Shown here piece by piece: positions 46,355 to 54,520 of a stretch of 64,000 bases of DNA. The position numbers and the translations under genes are program-made. Under the pieces are notes generated by a model. That model saw only the letters and a program-made list of their open reading frames with translations. It had not been told where the DNA came from and made no database searches. The stretch lies in NCBI GenBank assembly GCA_000403475.2, contig KE159796.1, positions 839,736 through 903,735 on the forward strand, written 5' to 3'. The DNA comes from Lachnospiraceae bacterium MD308 (GTDB lineage: Bacteria > Bacillota > Clostridia > Lachnospirales > Lachnospiraceae). Every line of letters begins with the position of its first letter. Positions within the stretch are counted from its first letter, which is position 1.

Positions 46355-46360
46355 AGACAT

Positions 46361-46453
46361 ATAAATGGAACAACCGCCCATAAGGTGGGTTGACCCAAAA
46401 TGTGAAATAGAAAAATCCACCCCGCACTCGGTCAAAGTTTAGGGGTGGTTTTT
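46361..46453 (+). ncRNA. Candidate type I antitoxin RNA
   Basis: The predicted transcript of about 93 nt runs from the plus-strand promoter to the bidirectional terminator, converging on the toxin mRNA and overlapping its 3' end by about 40 nt. Its 5' part contains GAACAACCG (46368-46376), GGTGGG (46384-46389) and GACC (46392-46395), the same elements in the same order as the toxin mRNA 5' end, and can fold as a short hairpin. The RatA/RNA II-like role is inferred from this layout. Confidence 0.65.
46411..46453. terminator. Bidirectional terminator shared by toxin mRNA and antitoxin RNA
   Basis: CCACCCC (46417-46423) pairs with GGGGTGG (46442-46448). It has A5 on the left and T5 on the right, so both strands end in a U-run. 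Confidence 0.88.
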
Positions 46454-46463
46454 CTATGTATGG

Positions 46464-46553
46464 TTACTTACAAAACGTAAAAACGAATGTAAGCAATGCC
46501 AAAAGGAAAAGACCAAATGTCATTAAATCCTTAAAATCAAAATGATTTTTCAT
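46464..46553 (-). CDS. Holin-like type I toxin (TxpA/BsrG/Fst-type)
   Basis: A 29-codon ORF (ATG 46553 to TAA 46464). It has a short charged N-terminus (MKNHFDFKD), a single hydrophobic helix (LMTFGLFLLALLTFVFTF) and the end CK. This is the pattern of the putative holin-like toxin family. The ribosome site GGAGGTGAT (46566-46558) is a near-perfect anti-16S match 8 bases from ATG, usual for such tightly controlled toxins. The mRNA (about 46615 to 46411) has a long structured leader. Expression would insert the peptide in the membrane and stop growth; here it should be silenced by the convergent RNA. Confidence 0.8.
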   Translation of the reverse strand: MKNHFDFKDLMTFGLFLLALLTFVFTFCK

Positions 46554-46621
46554 AGGCATCACCTCCATTCGGTAAAAATGAGAGGTCTGCCCACCCTGCA
46601 ACACGGTTGTTCTTGTGGGGC

Positions 46622-46650
46622 ATTCTACCATAGAGCGGGAGCAAAGGCAA
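46622..46650 (-). promoter_or_regulatory. Promoter of the toxin mRNA
   Basis: Minus strand: TTGCCT (46650-46645), 17-base spacer, TAGAAT (46627-46622), extended TG one base before the -10. Predicted start about 46615. Confidence 0.75.
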
Positions 46651-46740
46651 TCATAATTTGTATACTTGTTTGCTTCTCCATGACAACGCTGTTCTGAAAC
46701 GCCTGTATAATATTAAATTAAAACCTGATATTAAAATCTA

Positions 46741-47874
46741 ATGGGTATTGAGAAAAACAAACATACAGGATATACTATAATAAGCAAGAACGCCGGAAGC
46801 TTACACAGAAAGCAGGTGATCAATATAGAAAACAACAATTTATACCGGAAAATCGCAGAGCGAAAGCAATATCAGAACAATGTACTCCTCTCCGGGATAG
46901 AGGGACGATATATCGGGGAAAAACTGTTTTTATCCGGAAGCGATATCATCTGGACATCCGAAGAATCGGCAGGGATTTCCGAATATGTTAATCACATCGC
47001 AGATTTTCCGGGGGATTTGAGGGAAACAGGCGTTTTAAGTCTCGGGGACGGAAGGATATTCTGTGAGGTAATCGGAAATGAGCCTGTTATGGTAATCTGC
47101 GGCGGCGGCCATGTATCTGTCCCGATCATACGATTGGCAAAGATTCTCGGATTTTATACGATTGTACTCGAAGACAGGCCTCTGTTTGCCGAACATGCAA
47201 AAAATGCCGGGGCAGATGAAGTGATTTGCGAATCTTTTGAGACAGCGTTAGACAGAATAGAAGGTACGCCGGATACTTATTTTGTTATCGTCACAAGAGG
47301 ACATCAGTATGATACGGCATGCCTTAAGCTGGCTGTGCAAAAGAAAAATGCTTATGTCGGTATGATGGGCAGCAAGAAGCGCGTCGGTTTTGTGAAGACA
47401 CAGCTCATATCCGAGGGCATAAGCAGCAAACTGCTTGATCAGGTTCATATGCCTATCGGGCTCTCCATCGGAGCCGATACACCGGAGGAAATCGCAGTAT
47501 CAGTTATGGCAGAAGTCATTCAGGTAAAAAATACCGCAAATAAAAGCGGCGGATACACCAAAGAGATGCTGTTGTATCTCACCGGCGGGAAAGGCGGAAG
47601 CCTCCGAAAAGTCCTTGCCACAATCATAGCTAAAAAAGGTTCCGGACCCAGGAAGGCCGGGACAAAGATGCTGGTAATGGAGGATGGGACTTTCGTCGGC
47701 TCCGTCGGCGGAGGAAGTGCAGAAGCGAAGATTACGAAAGAATGTCTTCAGATACTCAGAAGAAAAAAGGCGGCACAACAAGTATTCACCGTGGATATGA
47801 CCGGAAAAGAAGCGCAAGAGGATGGCATGGTATGCGGCGGGACGATGGAAGTGCTGTTAGAAGAGATTGAATGA
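46741..47874 (+). CDS. XdhC/CoxI family protein with permuted domain order
   Basis: The 377-residue protein has a Rossmann XdhC domain first (residues about 115-260: VMVICGGGHVSVPIIRLA; RGHQYD; GMMGSKKRVG) and the XdhC_CoxI domain second (287-375: GSGPRKAGTKMLVMEDG; VGGGSAEAK; VCGGTMEVL). In classical XdhC, which sulfurates and inserts molybdenum cofactor into xanthine dehydrogenase, the order is the opposite. The start is uncertain: ATG 46741 lacks a ribosome site, and GTG 46816 is an alternative. A -10-like TATAAT lies at 46706-46711. No molybdenum enzyme is encoded nearby. Confidence 0.82.
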   Translation: MGIEKNKHTGYTIISKNAGSLHRKQVINIENNNLYRKIAERKQYQNNVLLSGIEGRYIGEKLFLSGSDIIWTSEESAGISEYVNHIADFPGDLRETGVLSLGDGRIFCEVIGNEPVMVICGGGHVSVPIIRLAKILGFYTIVLEDRPLFAEHAKNAGADEVICESFETALDRIEGTPDTYFVIVTRGHQYDTACLKLAVQKKNAYVGMMGSKKRVGFVKTQLISEGISSKLLDQVHMPIGLSIGADTPEEIAVSVMAEVIQVKNTANKSGGYTKEMLLYLTGGKGGSLRKVLATIIAKKGSGPRKAGTKMLVMEDGTFVGSVGGGSAEAKITKECLQILRRKKAAQQVFTVDMTGKEAQEDGMVCGGTMEVLLEEIE

Positions 47875-47889
47875 ATGTGAGGAGCAGTT

Positions 47890-48789
47890 ATGAAAGGTAT
47901 TATTCTGGCCGGCGGTTCCGGCACGCGGTTATACCCGCTTACAAGAGTTACATCTAAGCAGTTGCTGCCTGTTTATGACAAACCTATGATTTACTATCCG
48001 CTTTCTACGCTGATGCTGGCGGGCATCCGGGATATCCTGATCATCTCGACGCCGGAGGATACGGCGAGATTTGAGGAGCTTTTAGGAGATGGGAGGAGCT
48101 TTGGCATCCGTCTTTCCTACGCGGTTCAGCCAAGCCCGGACGGGCTTGCCCAGGCGTTTATCATCGGGGAGGAGTTTATTGGGGAGGAGCCTTGCGCGAT
48201 GGTATTAGGAGACAATATTTTCTACGGCGGGTGGTTCCGGAAGAACTTGCGGGATGCCGTCCGCGACGCAAAGAACGGGCTTGCCACGATCTTCGGGTAC
48301 TATGTGAAAGACCCGGAGCGGTTCGGCATTGTGGAGTTTGACGGTGAGCGAAATGTCCTTTCGGTGGAAGAAAAGCCGGAAAACCCGAAGTCTAATTACT
48401 GTATTACAGGACTGTATTTTTATGATAAACGGGTGGCTGAGATGGCAAAAAGAGTGCGGCCTTCGGCGCGGGGAGAGCTTGAGATTACGGACTTAAACCG
48501 CCTGTATCTGGAGGACAGGAGCCTGAAGGTGCAGATACTAGGGCGCGGCTTTGCGTGGCTTGACACGGGAACGATGGACAGCCTTATGGATGCGGGGACA
48601 TTTGTACAGACAGTTCAGAATCGGCAGGGCGTGGTCATCTCGGCGCCGGAAGAGATTGCGTTTCATGAGAAATGGATTACGAAGGAGGAGCTTTTGGCGT
48701 CGGCAAAGCTTTATGGGAAGTCGCCTTACGGGGAGCATTTGCAGAGGGTTGCGGACAACAGGCTTGTATATGAAGGAGGAAATTCATGA
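47890..48789 (+). CDS. rfbA: Glucose-1-phosphate thymidylyltransferase
   Basis: The 299-residue nucleotidyltransferase makes dTDP-glucose from dTTP and glucose 1-phosphate. Motifs: [62 protein letters not shown] and [14 protein letters not shown]. It is the first enzyme of dTDP-rhamnose and related sugar pathways. The start follows GTGAGGAGC. It overlaps rfbB by four bases. Confidence 0.96.
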   Translation: MKGIILAGGSGTRLYPLTRVTSKQLLPVYDKPMIYYPLSTLMLAGIRDILIISTPEDTARFEELLGDGRSFGIRLSYAVQPSPDGLAQAFIIGEEFIGEEPCAMVLGDNIFYGGWFRKNLRDAVRDAKNGLATIFGYYVKDPERFGIVEFDGERNVLSVEEKPENPKSNYCITGLYFYDKRVAEMAKRVRPSARGELEITDLNRLYLEDRSLKVQILGRGFAWLDTGTMDSLMDAGTFVQTVQNRQGVVISAPEEIAFHEKWITKEELLASAKLYGKSPYGEHLQRVADNRLVYEGGNS

Positions 48790-49805
48790 CAATTATCGTA
48801 ACAGGCGGAGCCGGGTTTATCGGTTCTAATTTTATCTATCACATGTTGGAGAAATATCCGGACTACAGGATTGTATGCGTGGACTGCCTAACCTACGCAG
48901 GGAATCTGTCCACGCTTGAAGGAGCCCTTGAGAATCCTTCTTTTCGTTTCCGCAAGATAAATATCTGTGACCGGGAGGCCGTATACCGGCTGTTTGAGGA
49001 GGAGCATCCGGACATGGTGGTGAATTTTGCGGCGGAATCCCATGTGGATCGTTCCATTGAGGAGCCGGAAGTTTTCCTGGATACGAATATCAAAGGAACC
49101 GCGGTGATGATGGATGCCTGCAGAAAATACGGCATCGAAAGATTTCATCAGGTGTCTACGGACGAGGTGTACGGAGATCTCCCTCTCGATAGGCCGGATT
49201 TGTTTTTTACAGAGGAGACGCCGATCCACACCAGCAGCCCTTACAGTTCTTCTAAGGCGGCGGCAGACCTTTTGGCCCTTTCTTACCACCGCACTTACGG
49301 GCTGCCTGTGACGATCAGTCGGTGCAGCAATAATTATGGGCCCTACCATTTCCCGGAAAAGCTGATTCCCCTTATGATCGCCAATGCGCTTGCGGACAAG
49401 CCTCTTCCGGTGTACGGAGAGGGCATTAATGTGCGGGACTGGCTTTATGTGGAAGATCACTGCAAGGCGATTGACCTCATTATCCACCGCGGAAAGGCGG
49501 GGGAGGTCTACAACATCGGCGGGCATAATGAGATGCGTAACATTGACATCGTGAAGATGATCTGTAAGGAGCTTGGGAAACCGGAGAGCCTGATTACCTA
49601 TGTGACGGACCGGAAAGGGCATGATATGCGCTATGCCATTGACCCGGCGAAGATTCACAGAGAGCTTGGGTGGCTGCCGGAGACGAAGTTTGAGGACGGA
49701 ATCAAAAAGACGATACAGTGGTATCTTGAGAACCGGGAGTGGTGGCAGGAGATTATTTCCGGGGAATACAAAGGATATTATGAAAGAATGTATAAGAACA
49801 GATAG
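48786..49805 (+). CDS. rfbB: dTDP-glucose 4,6-dehydratase
   Basis: A 339-residue extended SDR enzyme with the NAD motif [10 protein letters not shown], the catalytic TDEVYGD and [10 protein letters not shown] (Tyr-xxx-Lys), [18 protein letters not shown] and [11 protein letters not shown]. It converts dTDP-glucose to the 4-keto-6-deoxy intermediate. The companions rfbC and rfbD are not in the window, so the final sugar is undetermined. A terminator follows. Confidence 0.96.
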   Translation: MTIIVTGGAGFIGSNFIYHMLEKYPDYRIVCVDCLTYAGNLSTLEGALENPSFRFRKINICDREAVYRLFEEEHPDMVVNFAAESHVDRSIEEPEVFLDTNIKGTAVMMDACRKYGIERFHQVSTDEVYGDLPLDRPDLFFTEETPIHTSSPYSSSKAAADLLALSYHRTYGLPVTISRCSNNYGPYHFPEKLIPLMIANALADKPLPVYGEGINVRDWLYVEDHCKAIDLIIHRGKAGEVYNIGGHNEMRNIDIVKMICKELGKPESLITYVTDRKGHDMRYAIDPAKIHRELGWLPETKFEDGIKKTIQWYLENREWWQEIISGEYKGYYERMYKNR

Positions 49806-49818
49806 AAGAAATGACCAT

Positions 49819-49848
49819 AGGTCCGGAGTATATCCGGGCCTGTTTTTT
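49819..49848 (+). terminator. Terminator after rfbB
   Basis: AGGTCCGGA (49819-49827) pairs with TCCGGGCCT (49833-49841, one G-T pair), followed by GTTTTTT. Confidence 0.85.
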
Positions 49849-49869
49849 GCACAGTAATATTTTAATGAT

Positions 49870-49897
49870 AATAGTAGTATCAAAAAGTACCACTATT
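49870..49897. promoter_or_regulatory. Inverted repeat, possible operator
   Basis: AATAGTAGTA (49870-49879) and TACCACTATT (49888-49897), 8 bases apart. The core GTAGTA-N8-TACCAC resembles the perfect GTAGTA-N8-TACTAC at 56266-56285. It lies 40 bases before the -35 of the next gene. Confidence 0.45.
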
Positions 49898-49936
49898 GTA
49901 AAACGCGTAAAAATAGGGCGAATTATCCAGACACGG

Positions 49937-49965
49937 TTGTATTTCTATGAAATGCATTTTATAAT
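49937..49965 (+). promoter_or_regulatory. Sigma-A promoter of the thioredoxin-like/LRR gene
   Basis: TTGTAT (49937-49942), 17-base spacer, perfect TATAAT (49960-49965). Confidence 0.78.
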
Positions 49966-50001
49966 ATACGAAAAAATAGTTATTAAAAAGGAGTTTTCGC
50001 T

Positions 50002-51090
50002 ATGATGAAAAAGAAGATTTTCAGTATTTTTATGGCGGCAGCACTTTGTATCTCGGCAATTGTTCCGTGTGCAGAAAGCAAAGCCGCAGACACCCAGGAA
50101 GAAATAGAGGCCGAAAGCCTTACCCCAAACCTTAATTACACATTTACATCCATTGACGGCACTAAGGTATCTACCTCTGCCGGTTCATCAAAAGCCACTG
50201 TTCTTATATTCGGCAGGACTACATGTGGCTATACAAAAAGAACTGTACAAAGTATTTCAGAAAGCACGTGGGTGCAAAACCCAGGGATACGGACAATCTT
50301 TGCAGAGATGGATTGGGCAACAAAAGGGGAAACAGAAACATTTGCCCAAAATTATGGCTGTCCTTCTGTCACATTCTGTTATGATGCAGAATACGGAACC
50401 ATAGTTGAAGCTTTGCAGCGTTATGTAAGCATCAATTCCTCAACTTCCGGGGGAACTTTTGCTCTTCCAGTCATTGTATTGATTGACAGCAAAAATATGA
50501 TTCAAAAGATTACAACAGGGCCTAAAACGGAAACAGAGATTTTTACAGAAATAAACCGATTTATAGATGACGGCAGTTCCGATTCGACGAATAGTTCCAA
50601 TTCAACACCGAACACCTCGGATACACAGCCGGATGCGCCAAAGGTCGGAAGTTCTGTAACAGATACCCAGACAAAATCCGTATGCAAGGTGACGTCCTCC
50701 GGAAGTTCCGGCTGTTCAGTTGAATATGTCAAACCGTCCAGCAAAAAGTGCACATCTGCCAAAGTTCCTGCCAGCGTTACGGTCAACGGCAAAGCATACG
50801 CGGTAACGAGCATTGCACCTAACGCTTTTAAAGGAAACAAGAAATTAAAATCAGTAACTATTGAGAAAAATATTAAAAAAATTGGAAAGAATACTTTTTA
50901 TGGATGCAAGAATTTGAAAAAGATTGTTATCCGAAGCAAGAATCTCTCTAAAAAGAGTGTCGGCAAGAACGCATTCAAAGGGATCAATTCAAAAGCGGTA
51001 ATCAAAGCGCCGAAAAACAAAGTAAAAAGTTACAAGACGCTGTTTAAAACAAAAGGTATGAGCAAGAAAGTGAAAGTAAAAAAAATATAA
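50002..51090 (+). CDS. Exported thioredoxin-like / BspA-type LRR fusion protein
   Basis: The 362-residue protein has a signal peptide (IFSIFMAAALCISAIVPCAES) and a thioredoxin-fold region (residues about 45-190) with the potential active site TTCGYTK (a CxxT arrangement in place of CxxC). A serine/threonine-rich linker (190-215) follows. The C-terminal domain (230-362) contains BspA-like LRR_5 repeats (IAPNAFKGNKKLKSVTIE; IGKNTFYGCKNLKKIVIR) and a lysine-rich tail. The combination suggests a surface-exposed redox or adhesion protein; the partner is unknown. Confidence 0.75.
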   Translation: MMKKKIFSIFMAAALCISAIVPCAESKAADTQEEIEAESLTPNLNYTFTSIDGTKVSTSAGSSKATVLIFGRTTCGYTKRTVQSISESTWVQNPGIRTIFAEMDWATKGETETFAQNYGCPSVTFCYDAEYGTIVEALQRYVSINSSTSGGTFALPVIVLIDSKNMIQKITTGPKTETEIFTEINRFIDDGSSDSTNSSNSTPNTSDTQPDAPKVGSSVTDTQTKSVCKVTSSGSSGCSVEYVKPSSKKCTSAKVPASVTVNGKAYAVTSIAPNAFKGNKKLKSVTIEKNIKKIGKNTFYGCKNLKKIVIRSKNLSKKSVGKNAFKGINSKAVIKAPKNKVKSYKTLFKTKGMSKKVKVKKI

Positions 51091-51109
51091 TTATTTTCAC
51101 TGATTTCTC

Positions 51110-51138
51110 TTGATTTTGCCACACATCCGTGATATTAT
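51110..51138 (+). promoter_or_regulatory. Sigma-A promoter of the rplU operon
   Basis: TTGATT (51110-51115), 17-base spacer, TATTAT (51133-51138) with extended TG at 51130-51131. Confidence 0.78.
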
Positions 51139-51144
51139 TTATGA

Positions 51145-51230
51145 GTATGCCGCACAACGAGGTTTACAAGTTCTGCCATATTTTTCAAAGATTGGCAGAC
51201 GCCGCAGTTGGCGAGTAATGATAATAGGAG
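51145..51230 (+). ncRNA. Ribosomal protein L21 leader
   Basis: The leader upstream of rplU contains TGCCGCACAACGAGGTTTAC and a stem TCTGCCA (51172-51178) / TGGCAGA (51193-51199), then GCCGCAGTTGGCGAGT. This is the arrangement I recall for the Firmicute L21 leader RNA, thought to mediate autogenous control of the rplU-prp-rpmA operon. Confidence 0.72.
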
Positions 51231-51237
51231 GTGCCAT

Positions 51238-51546
51238 ATGTACGCAATTATAGCAACAGGTGGTAAACAGTACAAAGTAGCAGAAGGCGATATCATTAAA
51301 GTAGAAAAGCTTGGTGCAGAGGCCGGAGAGACTTATACATTTGACCAGGTGCTTGCAGTCAGTGACAACGGTCTGAAGGTTGGAGAGCCTACAGTTGCAG
51401 GTGCAACCGTAGAGGCGTCCGTAGTTGGAAACGGTAAGGGTAAAAAGGTTATCGTTTACAAGTACAAGAGAAAGACCGGATACCACAAAAAGAACGGTCA
51501 CAGACAGCAGTATACAGCAGTTAAGATTGAAAAGATCAATGCTTAA
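51238..51546 (+). CDS. rplU: 50S ribosomal protein L21
   Basis: A 102-residue ribosomal protein starting [18 protein letters not shown] and containing [20 protein letters not shown] and [11 protein letters not shown], all diagnostic of bL21. ATG 51238 has AGGAGG (51226-51231) 6 bases upstream; an in-frame TTG at 51208 lies inside the leader and is rejected as the start. First gene of the L21-Prp-L27 operon. Confidence 0.97.
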   Translation: MYAIIATGGKQYKVAEGDIIKVEKLGAEAGETYTFDQVLAVSDNGLKVGEPTVAGATVEASVVGNGKGKKVIVYKYKRKTGYHKKNGHRQQYTAVKIEKINA

Positions 51547-51561
51547 TTTGGAGTTTTGTCC

Positions 51562-51894
51562 ATGATTCATGTAACCATATACCAGAACAAAAGAAAAGAA
51601 TATACCGGTTTCAAGACATATGGCCATGCCGGATTCAGCGATGAAGGGCAGGACATTGTATGTGCGGCTGCGTCTGTATTGATTATCAATACGGTAAATG
51701 CCATTGAAAAATTTACGGAAGACAGGACTTCACTGGTATCTGACGATGCCGAGGGAGTGATTGATTATTCGCTGAAGGAGAGACCTTCAAAGGAAGCGGA
51801 GCTTTTGCTGGATACGATGGTTCTGGGTCTTACAGAGATGTCTGACGATGAGAACTATGCAGAATATATTGATTTAACATTCGAGGAGGTGTGA
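51562..51894 (+). CDS. prp: Ribosomal-processing cysteine protease Prp
   Basis: The 110-residue protein has the catalytic His and Cys in [19 protein letters not shown], as in Prp/YsxB. In Staphylococcus aureus, Prp removes the N-terminal extension of ribosomal protein L27, which is essential. The gene lies between rplU and rpmA, and L27 here carries the matching cleavage motif. ATG 51562 has TTTGGAG 8 bases upstream; TTG 51556 is too close to the ribosome site. Confidence 0.93.
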   Translation: MIHVTIYQNKRKEYTGFKTYGHAGFSDEGQDIVCAAASVLIINTVNAIEKFTEDRTSLVSDDAEGVIDYSLKERPSKEAELLLDTMVLGLTEMSDDENYAEYIDLTFEEV

Positions 51895-51899
51895 CAACC

Positions 51900-52181
51900 A
51901 TGATGAAATTAAACCTTCAGTTTTTTGCTCATAAAAAAGGAGTTGGTTCCACAAAGAACGGACGTGATTCTGAGTCTAAAAGACTTGGCGCTAAGAGAGC
52001 GGACGGACAGTTTGTAAAAGCCGGCAACATCCTTTACAGACAGCGCGGAACAAAGATTCACCCGGGTATCAATGTAGGCCGCGGCGGTGATGATACATTA
52101 TTCGCACTTGTTGACGGTGTTGTGAGATTTGAAAGAAAAGGAAGAGATAAGAAACAGGTTTCTATCTATCCGGTAGCTTAA
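51900..52181 (+). CDS. rpmA: 50S ribosomal protein L27 (with cleavable N-terminal extension)
   Basis: A 93-residue protein beginning [20 protein letters not shown]. The stretch LNLQFFA is the Prp recognition site; cleavage after it would expose the N-terminus that reaches the peptidyl-transferase centre. [16 protein letters not shown] and [19 protein letters not shown] are typical of bL27. ATG 51900 follows GAGGAGG at 10 bases. A terminator lies before obgE. Confidence 0.96.
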   Translation: MMKLNLQFFAHKKGVGSTKNGRDSESKRLGAKRADGQFVKAGNILYRQRGTKIHPGINVGRGGDDTLFALVDGVVRFERKGRDKKQVSIYPVA

Positions 52182-52201
52182 TTTATTTGATTGAGCTTAT
52201 G

Positions 52202-52250
52202 AGAGTGTTGCTTGATAACTGTTTTCAGTTATATAGTGACACTCTTTTTT
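52202..52250 (+). terminator. Terminator between rpmA and obgE
   Basis: AGAGTGT (52202-52208) pairs with ACACTCT (52239-52245), with an inner ATAACTG/CAGTTAT stem, followed by T5. Confidence 0.85.
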
Positions 52251-52280
52251 AGGATAATAAAAAAGAAAGAGGATTTTTCT

Positions 52281-53564
52281 ATGTTTGCAGACAGAGCAAA
52301 GATATTTATACGATCTGGCAAGGGCGGCGACGGACATGTAAGTTTCCGGCGTGAGCTTTATGTTCCAAATGGCGGCCCCGACGGAGGTGACGGCGGCCGT
52401 GGCGGTGATGTTATCTTTGAGGTGGACAAGGGGCTTAATACGCTCCAGGACTTCCGCCATAAAAGAAAATTCGCCGCCAAGGATGGCGAACCGGGAGGAA
52501 AGCGGAGATGTCACGGTGCGGACGCCGACGATATTGTATTAAAAGTACCGGAGGGAACAGTCATCAAGGAAGCGGAATCGGATAAAGTGATCGCGGATAT
52601 GTCTGGCGAAAACCGCAGACAGGTGGTTCTAAAAGGGGGCAGGGGCGGTCTTGGAAACCAGCATTTTGCAACCGCTACTATGCAGATTCCCAAATACGCC
52701 CAGCCGGGACAGCCCGCTCAGGAGTTATGGATAAAGTTAGAGCTTAAGGTAATTGCGGATGTAGGGCTGATTGGATTTCCGAATGTGGGGAAGTCTACGT
52801 TCCTTTCCAGAGTAACCAATGCCCAGCCTAAAATCGCTAACTATCATTTTACAACGCTGAACCCCAATCTTGGAGTGGTGGATCTCGGAGAAGCCAAGGG
52901 ATTTGTTATTGCTGACATTCCCGGACTGATCGAAGGAGCGTCGGAGGGCGTTGGACTGGGACATGAATTTTTACGGCACATTGAACGCACAAAGATGATG
53001 ATCCATGTTGTGGATGCCGCAGGAAGCGAAGGACGTGACCCGGTTGAAGATGTATACAAGATCAATCAGGAGCTTGAGGCTTACAATCCGGATATCGCAT
53101 CCCGTCCCCAGGTGATTGCCGCAAATAAGACGGATCTGATCTATGAAGGAGACGAAAGCCCGGTTGACCGGCTGAAAAAGGAATTTGAACCGAAAGGGAT
53201 TAAAGTATTTCCCATTTCCGGAGTGAGCGGCCAGGGCATGAAGGAGCTTTTGTATTATGTGTCCGGACAATTGTCCGAACTTGATCAAGAGCCGGTTATC
53301 TTTGAACAGGAATATTTCCCCGAGGATGAGCTTATTTATATTGACCTGCCGTTTACGGTGGAGAAAGATAAAGATGCCTACGTAGTGGAAGGGCCGAAGA
53401 TTGAGAAGATGTTAGGATATACCAACCTCGATTCCGAGAAAGGTTTCGCATTTTTCCAAAAGTTTTTGAAAGATACGGGGATACTGGAAGAACTCGAGGC
53501 CGCCGGCATCCAGGAGGGGGACACAGTGCGTATGTACGGCCTCCAGTTTGATTATTATAAATAA
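52281..53564 (+). CDS. obgE: GTPase Obg
   Basis: The 427-residue GTPase has the glycine-rich Obg fold (residues 1-158: RSGKGGDGHVSFRRELYVP), the G domain (GFPNVGKSTFLSRVT, DIPGLIEGAS, AANKTDL) and a C-terminal OCT domain (FTVEKDKDAYVVEGPKIEKM). It functions in 50S assembly and stress response and, in Bacillus, sporulation. ATG 52281 follows AGAGG; the upstream open frame from 52212 crosses the terminator and is not used. Confidence 0.97.
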   Translation: MFADRAKIFIRSGKGGDGHVSFRRELYVPNGGPDGGDGGRGGDVIFEVDKGLNTLQDFRHKRKFAAKDGEPGGKRRCHGADADDIVLKVPEGTVIKEAESDKVIADMSGENRRQVVLKGGRGGLGNQHFATATMQIPKYAQPGQPAQELWIKLELKVIADVGLIGFPNVGKSTFLSRVTNAQPKIANYHFTTLNPNLGVVDLGEAKGFVIADIPGLIEGASEGVGLGHEFLRHIERTKMMIHVVDAAGSEGRDPVEDVYKINQELEAYNPDIASRPQVIAANKTDLIYEGDESPVDRLKKEFEPKGIKVFPISGVSGQGMKELLYYVSGQLSELDQEPVIFEQEYFPEDELIYIDLPFTVEKDKDAYVVEGPKIEKMLGYTNLDSEKGFAFFQKFLKDTGILEELEAAGIQEGDTVRMYGLQFDYYK

Positions 53565-53593
53565 CTGTGATAAAAGGAGTTTTTTGAAAGATT

Positions 53594-53887
53594 ATGACGA
53601 CAAAGCAGAGAGCATATTTGAAAAGCCTTGCCATGACGATGGATTCCATCTTCCAGATCGGTAAGAGCAGTATGACGCCGGAGTTCACAAAAGCCATTGA
53701 CGAGGCATTAGCGGCAAGAGAGCTGATCAAGATCAGTGTCCTTAAGAATTGTGCAGATGATCCGAGAGCGCTGGCAGAACTTCTCGGGGAGCGCACCCAC
53801 TCTCAGGTAGTGCAAGTGATTGGAAAGAAGATTGTACTTTACCGGGAGGGGAAGGATAAAAACAAGAAGATCAATCTGCCGCAATGA
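53594..53887 (+). CDS. yhbY: CRM-domain RNA-binding protein YhbY
   Basis: A 97-residue CRS1-YhbY domain protein (LTxKQRAYLKSLA-like start, QIGKSSMTPEFTKAIDEALA, ELIKISVLKN). It associates with pre-50S particles. AAAGGAG precedes the ATG. Position between obgE and nadD as in many Firmicutes. Confidence 0.93.
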   Translation: MTTKQRAYLKSLAMTMDSIFQIGKSSMTPEFTKAIDEALAARELIKISVLKNCADDPRALAELLGERTHSQVVQVIGKKIVLYREGKDKNKKINLPQ

Positions 53888-53902
53888 TGAGGGTAGCACA
53901 GC

Positions 53903-54520
53903 ATGAAGATAGGAATTATGGGAGGAACCTTTGATCCGATTCACAATGGACATCTTGAAATCGCAAAAGCTGCATATGAACAGTTTCATTTAGACAAAGT
54001 ATGGTTTATGCCAAACGGAAATCCGCCCCACAAGGCACTCACTGATATTGGCTCAAGCGTCAAAGAGCGCCTCCGGATGGTGGAGCTTGCCATTGAAGGG
54101 CAAGACGGATTCTGTCTCGAAGCATACGAAGCGCGCAAAAAGAGTGTGTCCTGTTCTTATGAAACGATGGAATATTTTAATAAAATATATCCGGAGGATG
54201 ATTTCTATTTTATCATCGGGGCAGATTCTTTATTTGCCGTTGACAGATGGGTGCATCCCGAAAGGCTGTTTCCTACATGCACCATTCTTGCAGCTTATCG
54301 GGACGAGATGAATACACGTGATAAGATGGAGAAGCAGATGCATTATCTGCGGGAAAGATATCACGCAAAGTGTGGGCTTCTTGTTTCTCCCCTTATAGAT
54401 ATTTCTTCCTCGGAACTTAGAGAACGGATAAAAGAAGGAGAGAGTATCCGGGGATTTGTCCCCAAAAAGGTAGAGGAATATATTAAAAAGGAATGTTTGT
54501 ATGGATATAAGAATCAGTAA
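53903..54520 (+). CDS. nadD: Nicotinate-nucleotide adenylyltransferase
   Basis: A 205-residue nucleotidyltransferase with the GGTFDPIHNGHLEIA motif, WFMPNGNPPHK, GADSLFAVDRW and the C-terminal ISSSELRERI signature. It forms deamido-NAD from nicotinate mononucleotide and ATP. The end overlaps yqeK by 20 bases. Confidence 0.96.
   Translation: MKIGIMGGTFDPIHNGHLEIAKAAYEQFHLDKVWFMPNGNPPHKALTDIGSSVKERLRMVELAIEGQDGFCLEAYEARKKSVSCSYETMEYFNKIYPEDDFYFIIGADSLFAVDRWVHPERLFPTCTILAAYRDEMNTRDKMEKQMHYLRERYHAKCGLLVSPLIDISSSELRERIKEGESIRGFVPKKVEEYIKKECLYGYKNQ

Noticed and set aside
46253-46435. 60-residue minus-strand ORF across the toxin-locus antitoxin region
   Set aside because: It spans both terminators and the antitoxin promoter, has no ribosome site and does not resemble a known toxin; the 29-codon ORF at 46464-46553 is the better candidate.
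48888-49883. 331-residue ORF on the minus strand opposite rfbB
   Set aside because: It is fully antisense to the well-supported rfbB, shows no recognisable domain and has a composition expected from the complementary strand of a codon-biased gene.
52212-52280. N-terminal extension of obgE
   Set aside because: It lies in the intergenic terminator; ATG 52281 with AGAGG gives the standard Obg start.
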